Shown here one piece after another: positions 35,959 through 43,773 of a stretch of 64,000 nt of DNA (positions are counted from its first letter, which is position 1; the number at the start of each line of letters is the position of its first letter). The stretch is taken from positions 248,001-312,000 of the forward strand of contig JAUIGN010000003.1 in NCBI GenBank assembly GCA_030430075.1, written 5' to 3'. The translations under genes were made by a program, and so were the position numbers. Origin of the DNA: a bacterium. Lineage in GTDB: Bacteria > Planctomycetota > Planctomycetia > Pirellulales > Pirellulaceae. The notes beneath the pieces were generated by a model that did no database searches, was not told where the DNA came from, and saw only the letters and a program-made list of their open reading frames with translations.

Positions 35959-36564
35959 TCACGACTCCAGGCGAAATTCTTCCCGGAGGCGGCGCAAGAT
36001 GCGTGACTTGATCGTATAGACATTTTGCCGTTCCATGCCCATTTCCGCAGCCACGTCGGAGGCCGCGGCGCCTTCCAGGACGACGCGTTGAAATACCTGC
36101 CAATGCGTATCGCTAAATTCACTCTTGATGAACTCCAGGATGCGGAGAAACAGTCGCTGCAGGTCGTCACTCAGATCCACCGGATCCGGATCGGGCGTGA
36201 TGCTCTGCAGATGGGCACGATGCGTACTGCCGCCGACCGCCTGCGGTTGCTTCCCCTTCCGCCGCCAGTGGTCGTGAACCTTGTTGATGGTGACGGTACG
36301 TAGCCACCCCAGGAATGTATCCTCGGGCCCCTGCCGGCGAAAATTGCCCAGTTGTCGAAATACGGCGCGGAACACCTCCTGCGCCGCATCACGCGCATCC
36401 TCCTCTCCCAATTGCTTCTGGCGGCACCATTTGTAGACAAGCGGTCCGTACAGCTCGACGACTCGGCTCCATGCCTGCTCGTCGTTGGTGACTGCACGCG
36501 ACAGCAGGCTGGATGTGATCGAGCTGACGGTCTCTTCAAAATCACTAACGCCGGGGTCTGTCAC
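35959..36564 (-). CDS. ECF RNA polymerase sigma factor (kinase-linked)
   Basis: A 201-residue sigma-70 family protein. Region 2 spans about residues 20-95, with DAAQEVFRAVFRQLGNFRR and FLGWLRTVTINKVHDHWRR. Region 4 is at about 140-195, with QRVVLEGAAASDVAAEMGM and NVYTIKSRILRRLREE. It binds core RNA polymerase to direct transcription of a small regulon. It is encoded 9 bp upstream of the kinase giant on the same strand. That protein carries a zf-HC2-like segment, so the pair probably behaves as sigma and membrane-anchored regulator, perhaps with phosphorylation replacing a classical anti-sigma switch. The extended linker between regions 2 and 4 is typical of planctomycete ECF groups. Confidence 0.95.
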   Translation of the reverse strand: MTDPGVSDFEETVSSITSSLLSRAVTNDEQAWSRVVELYGPLVYKWCRQKQLGEEDARDAAQEVFRAVFRQLGNFRRQGPEDTFLGWLRTVTINKVHDHWRRKGKQPQAVGGSTHRAHLQSITPDPDPVDLSDDLQRLFLRILEFIKSEFSDTHWQVFQRVVLEGAAASDVAAEMGMERQNVYTIKSRILRRLREEFRLES

Positions 36565-36874
36565 GGACGGCCCTTACGAACAGGAACAGGGGGCACAAAC
36601 AGGAACAACGGGTGCCGGCCAGCAGTTCATGCGGCCAAGCGAACCCGCCAAACGACTCGCGATCCGCGGCGGCGGCGTTGAAATCGGTGAGCGCACCACC
36701 AGCATTTATGGTAGTATCTTGAGTTGGCGGAACAACTGCGAGCGAAGTCCGACCTTCGCTCCGTTGTCAACTTCTGGATTGCGGCCCGACGTGCATGCGA
36801 TCCGTCTGCATCTCGGGCAACATGCTTGCCGCAAGGCGACTTGCCCAGTTCGACGGCGGCAGAAAGGTTGCGAG

Positions 36875-38932
36875 ATGCCCCGTAAGATCACGCTCCGCGT
36901 CCGTCACGGCAGCCGCGGTTCCGTCTCAAATCGGCTATTACTGGTTGCGATGGTGGCCGCCTTCATCAATGCGACGCTCGCCGTGGCGACCGCTCAACCG
37001 AATTATCGCCTCCGCATCGCGTCGTACCAGTTCGACCCCAGTGAAGGCCGCCCAGAGCTCCCGGACCACTTGGCTCTGCCCTGGCAACTGACCGAACCGG
37101 GCCATGTACTGGTTCAGTTCCAGCGTCCCCTGAATCGCAACGATCGTAACCGCCTCCGGGAGGGCTACGGATTGCGGCTGCAGGAATACTTCCCCAACCT
37201 GGCATTCCTGGAGAAACTCGGCCCCGAACAGCTCGCCGCGGTGGCGAGGGACCCGCTGTTCCGAGCCTCAATTCGCTTTCAACCGGCCTTCAAAATCTCC
37301 CCGCAGATCGGCAAGCACAAGTTCGTCACGCCGCAGCGGCAGGCGATCAAGGGCCTGTTGCTGCGGGCGACCCTGTTTCCCGACGCTGAGTCCAAGTCCC
37401 TGGTCGACAAGTTGGCAAGTATCGAGGCGCGGGACATCAAACAGTTTCAACCAAGGCAGAATCAAGTACGTGTGCGGTTCCTGCTGGAAAACGCGGACCG
37501 GATCCCAACCATCGCGAAGTGGGAGGAGGTCCGCTGGATCGAAGAGGTGGGCGAGATTATTTCCGACAACAGCACCGTTGCCGGGACGGTGCAGTCAGGC
37601 GATCGCCACAACGCCACGGTCTGGGCGCGTGGGCTCCACGGCGAAGGGCAGATCATCGGTTTGATTGACGCGGCACCGGTCGACATCAACCACTGCTGCT
37701 TTCGGGAGAACGGGCCGAACGTCGCGGGTCCTACGCACCGCAAGGTCGTGGCGATTCGGAATGCCTCGGGGACTTTGGCCATCACCTTTCCGCACGCCAC
37801 CCGGGTCGCCGGATGTCTTGCGTCGGACGACATCGGCTCGATGGGGACGGCGCCGCGACGCGGCGGTGCCTGGAATGCTCGCATTGTTTCCGCCAACTAC
37901 CACGACATCGCCAACGGGCACAGTTCGCTGATCGACGAACTGCGGGCCGCCCGCGGGTTGGGAGCAACGATTCATTCCAACAGTTGGCATCAGACAGCAG
38001 GGGGGACGGATTCCGACGATATGGCGGCGGATGTCGACCATTTCATGTGGACCCACGAAGACAGCCTGGTCATCGGGTCGGCCGGGAATACCGGCGGACA
38101 ACAGGGGCCGCCGGGGACGGCCAAGAGCGCCCTCTCGGTCGCTGCCTCGCGACCGGATCCGCACGAGATGTCATTCGGCAGCGGCGTCCCGGGTCCTACC
38201 GATGACGGTCGCCGTAAGCCGGAAGTCACCGCTCCCGGGTGCGGTTTGCTGACCGCCAGGCCGGGATCAATGTGCACACAGATTCCCGTGGGATCATGCG
38301 CCAGCAGCTATGCCACGCCACACGTCGCCGCCGCCTGCGCGCTAATTCGGCAGTACTTTACCCAAGGTTGGTTCCCCAGCGGCACCAAACGTCCGTGCGA
38401 CTCGTTTGCGCCAACCGGCGCGCTGCTCAAAGCGACCATCATCAATGCCACGCGCGACATGACCGGCGTCCCGGGGTACCCGAGCAATCGCGAGGGCTGG
38501 GGCGTGGTTCAGTTGGATCGAACGTTGTACTTCGCTGGAGATTCCCGCAACTTGAAAGTGATCGACCGGCGCCACGCCAACGGCCTCGACACCGGCGGCT
38601 CATTCCAGACCCAGGTCGACATCGCCGGTTCCGCCGAGCCGTTGAAAGTCACGCTGACCTGGTCCGATCCCAGCGCCGCCCGAGGAACGTCGCCGGCCAT
38701 CGTCCATGATCTGAACCTGGTCGTCATTTCCCCGGCGGGAAACCGGTACCTGGGCAATCACTTCGTCGGCGGAAACTCCGCGACGGGAGGGGTGGCGGAT
38801 AGCATCAACACGTGTGAAATGGTGTTGCGCAACGCGCCCCAACCCGGCCTCTGGCAGATCGAAGTCAACGGAGCCAACGTCAGCCGTGGTCCGCTGCAAG
38901 GCTTCGCCCTGGTGGTGACCGGGGACTTTTGA
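36875..38932 (+). CDS. Secreted subtilisin-like (S8) serine protease
   Basis: A 685-residue protein from ATG 36875. The long open frame upstream to 36485 overlaps the divergent sigma gene and is unlikely. Signal peptide LLLVAMVAAFINATLAVATA. A propeptide-like region follows to about residue 230. The catalytic triad is readable: Asp265 in IIGLIDAAPVD, His307 in FPHATRVAGCLAS and Ser478 in ASSYATPHVAAA. The His motif is HATRVAG instead of HGTHVAG, and GTS is ASS, so it is a divergent member. The oxyanion Asn region (NSWHQTAGG) is present. A C-terminal beta-sandwich (LKVTLTWSDPSAARGTSPAI, HDLNLVVISPAGNRYLGN) resembles the domain of large extracellular S8 proteases. It is likely cell-envelope or extracellular. 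Confidence 0.92.
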   Translation: MPRKITLRVRHGSRGSVSNRLLLVAMVAAFINATLAVATAQPNYRLRIASYQFDPSEGRPELPDHLALPWQLTEPGHVLVQFQRPLNRNDRNRLREGYGLRLQEYFPNLAFLEKLGPEQLAAVARDPLFRASIRFQPAFKISPQIGKHKFVTPQRQAIKGLLLRATLFPDAESKSLVDKLASIEARDIKQFQPRQNQVRVRFLLENADRIPTIAKWEEVRWIEEVGEIISDNSTVAGTVQSGDRHNATVWARGLHGEGQIIGLIDAAPVDINHCCFRENGPNVAGPTHRKVVAIRNASGTLAITFPHATRVAGCLASDDIGSMGTAPRRGGAWNARIVSANYHDIANGHSSLIDELRAARGLGATIHSNSWHQTAGGTDSDDMAADVDHFMWTHEDSLVIGSAGNTGGQQGPPGTAKSALSVAASRPDPHEMSFGSGVPGPTDDGRRKPEVTAPGCGLLTARPGSMCTQIPVGSCASSYATPHVAAACALIRQYFTQGWFPSGTKRPCDSFAPTGALLKATIINATRDMTGVPGYPSNREGWGVVQLDRTLYFAGDSRNLKVIDRRHANGLDTGGSFQTQVDIAGSAEPLKVTLTWSDPSAARGTSPAIVHDLNLVVISPAGNRYLGNHFVGGNSATGGVADSINTCEMVLRNAPQPGLWQIEVNGANVSRGPLQGFALVVTGDF

Positions 38933-39040
38933 GCTATCCGCTACGCGGAGTTACCCACTGCCAGCCGGCGTTACCCACGAACGGTCAACGCCCGGCGGGC
39001 CCCGTGACGGACCAAGGGTGCGGCTCCCGAAGCATTCGAC

Positions 39041-40162
39041 TCACCCGCCCGTTGCAACTTCCGTCACGGCAACGGATGGTGGGACAATTCGAATTCGTCG
39101 CGGGAGCATTCGCGTGGGATCGGCCACTTCCATCGCCCGGTCGCGTTCGTGCGGATCGACAATCATCCATTTGCGGCGAACTTCGCGCGGGACCGACTGC
39201 CGCCAAATCTCGAGGACCCGCGCGACATCAATGTTCGGATTCCCCCGTTCATTCCCTTCCGACCCGGATGCCTTTGGCGCCAGCGGCAGCCAGAGGAAGT
39301 CGATTCGATCGCTGTCCCAGTAGTACGTTCCACCAGTAATCTCGCCGGACTCATTCAGGTCCAGCGAATAGTGAAACGATTTTTCCTGATGCAAGCGGGG
39401 ACTCTTGTCGTGCTCTCGGTCGTCGGTGTCTTTGGCGTAGACAATGGTCGTCCGAACCTCGACTTCGCGATCGGAGTGCTGCTTGTAGTTGCTGGCGAAG
39501 GCATAGATCGGGTAATTCCACTTTTCCTTGGAAGGGTCGGCATCCATGACGATTGGGTGCAAACCTCGTCCGATCCAGTTGGCGAGGATCGCGTGCAACG
39601 CGCCCGGATTGAGATCCGACTCGTAGCCTGCCAGCAGGCGGTGATCGTTGTACATGTAGATTTCCGCCAACAGCCCTTTGATATCGGCCGGCGTGAAGAT
39701 CTGTCCGTTCGACTTGACGGAGAATTGCGGCTCGGCATGCCGAATGGCGGCCGAGGACCAGCCGTTGCAATGTCCGTACCAGGCATTCACGCCTCCACCG
39801 ACGACCCGCGTTCGACGAAACCTTCCAAAACCGACCGTAACGCTGCGATTCCCGGACCAGGCGGCGCTGGTATCCTGGTTTTCCCAACTGGTGGCCGGCA
39901 GTGAACTGTCCTGGTTGACGGCCAGGTCGTACTTGCGCAAGGTGTTGGCCGTGCCGCCTTTGGTATCAAGGTAAATGTAGCCGGAGTAGGGAATTCGTTC
40001 GTCAGGAACGCTCCCCTCGGTCGGCAAGGTCGCAAACTTCCAATCAAAGTCCTCATTCCACATCTGGCCAAACGTCGACTCCTGAGTGGCCACGTCCTCT
40101 TCCGTCAGCGGTGTACCGGCACCGGCGGCGAACAAAGCAAGAAATACAAGAGAGCTTCCCAT
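39041..40162 (-). CDS. Transglutaminase-elicitor-like secreted protein
   Basis: A 373-residue protein. ATG 40162 gives a signal peptide (MGSSLVFLALFAAGAG) and follows CTAAGGTCACTGCT. The longer frame to 40276 is leader. The core contains YGHCNGWSSAAI with a Cys in a Cys-protease-like context, then FTPADIKGLLAEIYMYND and a histidine near LNPGALHAILANWIGR. A later DSDRIDFLWLPLAP segment follows. This pattern matches my memory of the 'transglutaminase elicitor' family, first known from oomycete cell-wall transglutaminases and scattered in bacteria. Protein crosslinking or hydrolysis is the expected activity. It lies downstream of the sulfatase on the same strand, 351 bp away, and convergent with the S8 protease. 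I am fairly, not fully, sure of the family. Confidence 0.72.
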   Translation of the reverse strand: MGSSLVFLALFAAGAGTPLTEEDVATQESTFGQMWNEDFDWKFATLPTEGSVPDERIPYSGYIYLDTKGGTANTLRKYDLAVNQDSSLPATSWENQDTSAAWSGNRSVTVGFGRFRRTRVVGGGVNAWYGHCNGWSSAAIRHAEPQFSVKSNGQIFTPADIKGLLAEIYMYNDHRLLAGYESDLNPGALHAILANWIGRGLHPIVMDADPSKEKWNYPIYAFASNYKQHSDREVEVRTTIVYAKDTDDREHDKSPRLHQEKSFHYSLDLNESGEITGGTYYWDSDRIDFLWLPLAPKASGSEGNERGNPNIDVARVLEIWRQSVPREVRRKWMIVDPHERDRAMEVADPTRMLPRRIRIVPPSVAVTEVATGG

Positions 40163-40513
40163 AGCAGTGACCTTAGCGTGAATGGAATGGCAGAAGAAAA
40201 CACAAGCCCAGCGAACGCACTCGACCGCCCCCCGTCGTTCGGCACCGAGCCTCCCCTCAGGCTCGACATGCAGCATGTTGCCGCAGGAACTCCTGGGCCG
40301 GAGCCGACGCTGCCAGGACCTTGATCGAGTCTAGGTTGCCAATCGCGATCGCCGGCTTGACCGGGCATTCGAAACTGCAACCCGCAGCAAGGCACGGCGC
40401 AGGTTCAGCGGGGTCTACCGGTTATGCGGGATAACGGACAAGCCGGCGGGCATCCGGGGAGCGAGGACGAAGGCACGCGATGGGTGAGTCACCCGGTGCG
40501 GTTCTCACCGATG
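40163..40513. other. Intergenic spacer with hairpin
   Basis: No gene found. An inverted repeat GAGCCT (40247-40252), loop CCCCTC, AGGCTC (40259-40264) lies in the leader of the minus-strand transglutaminase-elicitor gene, about 90 nt before its start. It may be a terminator-like or regulatory hairpin, but no T-run follows on either strand. Confidence 0.4.
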
Positions 40514-42190
40514 CTACTTGCCGACGTGGGTTCGCACATTCCGCATCCCGGCCTTGAGTTCGGCGAGCCGTCGCTGCAGAAAGCGATGAGAAATCTCGCG
40601 TGCCTTCGCCTGGTCTGCCTCGTCGTAATCCCAGAACTCCTGCAGGATCGCTTCGCACTTGGGATAGTGGCTGCCGTCGTCGCCGACCCGCCGGCGCGCG
40701 GCGACGAGGCGCCGCTTGAGTTCCGCCGCCAGTTCGGCATGGTCCGGATCGTGAAACAGGTTGCGCGTTTCGTGAGGATCGTTGGCCAGGTCGTATAGCT
40801 CCCATCCCGGTGGTGTCCGGTAGCCGCCGTCGTAGTTGCAACCATAGTAGTAGATCAACTTGTGCGTCTTGGTTCGAATGCCGACGTGGGCAGGATTGTC
40901 ATGATGGATCATGTGCATCCAATAACGGTAGTAGGCTTCCTGTTTCCAGCCGTCGGGTTCGTTGCCGGTCTCCAAGAGTGACTTGAACGAGCGGCCCTGG
41001 ACCGAATCCGGCACGTCCGCTCCGGCGAACTCCAGCATTGTGGGCCCGTAGTCCACGTTCTCCACGATGGTGTCGATCCGCTGGCCGGCCGCAATCGATT
41101 TCGGGTATCGAACCAGAAACGGCATCCGCTGGGATTCTTCATACATCCAACGTTTGTCCTGGTAGTCGTGTTCGCCGAGCATGAACCCCTGATCGCCGGT
41201 GTAGATAATTACCGTATTGTCGATTTCCCCGGTCTCTTCCAGATGGCGGAACAACCGCCCCAGGTTGTCGTCGATGCCTTTCACGCAGCGGAGAAATTTC
41301 TTCAGGTAGGCGTTGTAGGCCAGTCGCGTGTTTTCCTGATCGGAGTGGTTGGCCGGGTCATAGTTGTCGGGAAACTCTGCGGGATACAGCTTCGGCAAGT
41401 CGCGAAGATACGATCGCCGGGGATTTCTCCCGCCGATCGAGGTTCCGATATGTCGTACGAGTTCGTCGTCGGCTCCGCGAGTTGCGATCGAGCCGAAGCG
41501 CGAGTCCCGCTCCCACAGCGTCGCGGGTTCCGGAATCGCGACGTCGGCCAGGTAGGACTCGTAGCGCGGCGCATTGTCAAAGTAGTCATGCGGCGCCTTG
41601 TAGTGATGCATCAGGAAGAACGGCTTCTCTTGATCGCGGCCATGTTGCAGCCAATCGAGTGTCAGATCGGTGATGGCGTCCGTCGAGTGTTTGCCGGAAA
41701 ACTTGATGACGTTCTTGCCCCATGGCTTCTCTCCCCTCACTCGAAACTCGGGGTTGTGGTACTTGCCCTGACCAGGCAACACGCAGTAGTAGTCGAAGTC
41801 GGCCGGTTCGACCTTGAGATGCCACTTGCCGATCATCGCCGTCTGGTAACCGGCTTTCCTCATTTGAATGGCCAACATCTGCTTGCCCGGTTCGACCTTA
41901 CCGCTCAAGTCAAACGCGCCGTTGAGATGGTTGTATTGGCCCGTCAGCACGCAGGCGCGGGACGGGGAACAGATGGAATTGGTGCAGAAAGCATTGGTGA
42001 AAAGGGCTCCCTCCCTGGCCAGGCGGTCAATATTGGGCGTCGGAGCAACTTCAGCCAGCCGACTACCGTAGGCGGAAATCGCATGCGCGGCGTGATCGTC
42101 CGACATGATGTAGAGGATATTCGGCCGTTCCGCAGCCAGGACGAAGGACGGCGTCAGGAGTCCGACAATCAACAGGAGAATCCGCATCAT
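40514..42190 (-). CDS. Secreted formylglycine-dependent sulfatase
   Basis: A 558-residue arylsulfatase-type enzyme. ATG 42190 gives a clear signal peptide (MMRILLLIVGLLTPSFVLA) and is preceded by ATCGAGGTGAGAAAAATC; an in-frame ATG at 42226 lacks a ribosome site. Metal ligands begin in NILYIMSDDHA. The formylglycine site is CSPSR (residues 74-78) followed by ACVLTGQYNH. The YTGDQGFMLGEHDYQDKRWMYEESQRMPFLVRYP segment (in pieces) is the canonical second metal and substrate region. Such planctomycete enzymes desulfate algal or mucin polysaccharides in the periplasm or outside. They need formylglycine generation; the FGE-like domain in the window belongs to a kinase and is probably not that enzyme. 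It follows DUF1501 by 120 bp. Confidence 0.96.
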   Translation of the reverse strand: MMRILLLIVGLLTPSFVLAAERPNILYIMSDDHAAHAISAYGSRLAEVAPTPNIDRLAREGALFTNAFCTNSICSPSRACVLTGQYNHLNGAFDLSGKVEPGKQMLAIQMRKAGYQTAMIGKWHLKVEPADFDYYCVLPGQGKYHNPEFRVRGEKPWGKNVIKFSGKHSTDAITDLTLDWLQHGRDQEKPFFLMHHYKAPHDYFDNAPRYESYLADVAIPEPATLWERDSRFGSIATRGADDELVRHIGTSIGGRNPRRSYLRDLPKLYPAEFPDNYDPANHSDQENTRLAYNAYLKKFLRCVKGIDDNLGRLFRHLEETGEIDNTVIIYTGDQGFMLGEHDYQDKRWMYEESQRMPFLVRYPKSIAAGQRIDTIVENVDYGPTMLEFAGADVPDSVQGRSFKSLLETGNEPDGWKQEAYYRYWMHMIHHDNPAHVGIRTKTHKLIYYYGCNYDGGYRTPPGWELYDLANDPHETRNLFHDPDHAELAAELKRRLVAARRRVGDDGSHYPKCEAILQEFWDYDEADQAKAREISHRFLQRRLAELKAGMRNVRTHVGK

Positions 42191-42310
42191 GATTTTTCTC
42201 ACCTCGATTTCGATTGGCACGTTCATGCTCGATGTGGACGCGGCAAACGTTCGGCGACCACCGGACGGGGCACGCCGCCGGTCCCCGGCGGAGCCACCGC
42301 AGATTCTGCA

Positions 42311-43747
42311 TCAGGCAATTAACTCGGGAATCGCTTCGCCCCCGAACTGGGATAGCTGTTTGTATCGCCCGGCGTGAAAATACGTCAACTTGTTGTCGTC
42401 CAACCCCAGGAGCTGCAACATGGTGACGTGAACGTCACGGATGGGGTGGACCACGTCGACCGCTTCGGCACCAATCTCGTCCGTCCCACCGACGACCGTC
42501 CCACGCCGTGTGCCGCCGCCGGCGAACCACATGTTCATGGCGTCCGCGTTGTGACCTCGCCCGAGTGCGGTCACGCCGCCCCGGTAATTGTTGTCCGGAG
42601 TGCGACCAAATTCGCCGGTCCAAACGACCAGCGTCTCATCCAACAGGCCGCGGGCTTTGAGATCTTTGATCAAGGCCGCCATCGGCTGATCCACGCTGGC
42701 GATGCGCGAGGCGTGCCCTTTCTCCAGGTAGTCGTGGCTATCCCAGCCGCCGGAGAAGATCTGTACGAACCGGACCCCCGCTTCGACCAGCCGTCGCGCC
42801 ATCAGGCACTGGCGACCGAAGTCGGCCGTCTCTTTGCGATCCAGCCCGTAGGCCCGCTGCAAGTGCTCCGGTTCCCGTTCGATATCCACGATCCCGGGAA
42901 CCGCCATTTGCATCCGAAACGCCAATTCGTAGCTGGCCATGCGCGCCGCCAGTTCGGCGTGCTCGGGATGGCGGCCCGCATGATCGGCGTTGAGCATCGC
43001 CAGTTGATCGAGGGCCTGCCGTTGATGGGCACGCGTCTTGAACGAAGGCGGGTTTAGGTCCAGGATCGGGGAACCGGTCGACCGGAGCCGTGTTCCCTGG
43101 TAGTGCGCCGGCAGAAAGCCGTTGGTCCAGTTGGCCGGCCCGGCCTGCGGAAGCGCCAGCTCCGTCATCACCACGTATCCGGGGAGATTCTGATTTTCGG
43201 ATCCCAATCCATAGGTCGCCCATGATCCCAGCCCGGGGTCGCCACCCAGCCTGCTGCCGGTGTTCATGTGGAGGAGGGCTTCGGGGTGGTTCAGCGATTC
43301 CGCCTGGCAACCACGGTACACACACAGTTCATCCGCCACCTCGGGCTCGGCCAGAAATTTCCATGGAGCCGACATCTCGATCCCGGCCCGACCGACCTTG
43401 CGAGCCTCGAACGGGCTGCCCACGAAAAACCGTTTCCCGGTGGCCAGCCCGGCGGTCCGGGTTGATTCCTGCAGGTGAAGTTCGTTCAGTGCCGGCTTGG
43501 GATCGAAGGTGTCGACATGCGAGGGCCCTCCCTCCATAAACAGCATGATGACCGCCTTGGCCCGGGGAGCGTGCATCGGCTGCTTCGGCGCCAGGGGAGC
43601 GTCGGCTTCTGGAGTGCCGGCCGGCAACCTGTTACGGATGGCAGCGGGCCGCTGATCGTCCGCCTCGAGCAGCGACGAAAAAGCGACCGCCCCCAGGGAG
43701 GCGCCGAGCCCATACAGAAAATCTCTGCGGTTGGTTTGATTTGACAT
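42311..43747 (-). CDS. DUF1501 protein with Tat signal
   Basis: A 478-residue protein. ATG 43747 gives MSNQTNRRDFLYGLGASLG, a twin-arginine signal. The DUF1501 core follows, with KAVIMLFMEGGPSHVDTFDP, then MSAPWKFLAEPEVADEL, VVWTGEFGRTPDNNYRGG and GRGHNADAMNMWFAGGG. A C-terminal HVTMLQLLGLDDNKLTYFHAG motif is typical of the family and resembles the metal-site ends of phosphatase-fold proteins. It is 26 bp downstream of the PSCyt1 gene, so one operon. Compared with the DUF1501 at 24451 it differs clearly in sequence, so this is a separate paralogue paired with its own cytochrome protein. Confidence 0.94.
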   Translation of the reverse strand: MSNQTNRRDFLYGLGASLGAVAFSSLLEADDQRPAAIRNRLPAGTPEADAPLAPKQPMHAPRAKAVIMLFMEGGPSHVDTFDPKPALNELHLQESTRTAGLATGKRFFVGSPFEARKVGRAGIEMSAPWKFLAEPEVADELCVYRGCQAESLNHPEALLHMNTGSRLGGDPGLGSWATYGLGSENQNLPGYVVMTELALPQAGPANWTNGFLPAHYQGTRLRSTGSPILDLNPPSFKTRAHQRQALDQLAMLNADHAGRHPEHAELAARMASYELAFRMQMAVPGIVDIEREPEHLQRAYGLDRKETADFGRQCLMARRLVEAGVRFVQIFSGGWDSHDYLEKGHASRIASVDQPMAALIKDLKARGLLDETLVVWTGEFGRTPDNNYRGGVTALGRGHNADAMNMWFAGGGTRRGTVVGGTDEIGAEAVDVVHPIRDVHVTMLQLLGLDDNKLTYFHAGRYKQLSQFGGEAIPELIA

Positions 43748-43773
43748 GGAAATCTTGATCCTCTTGCCCGGGC

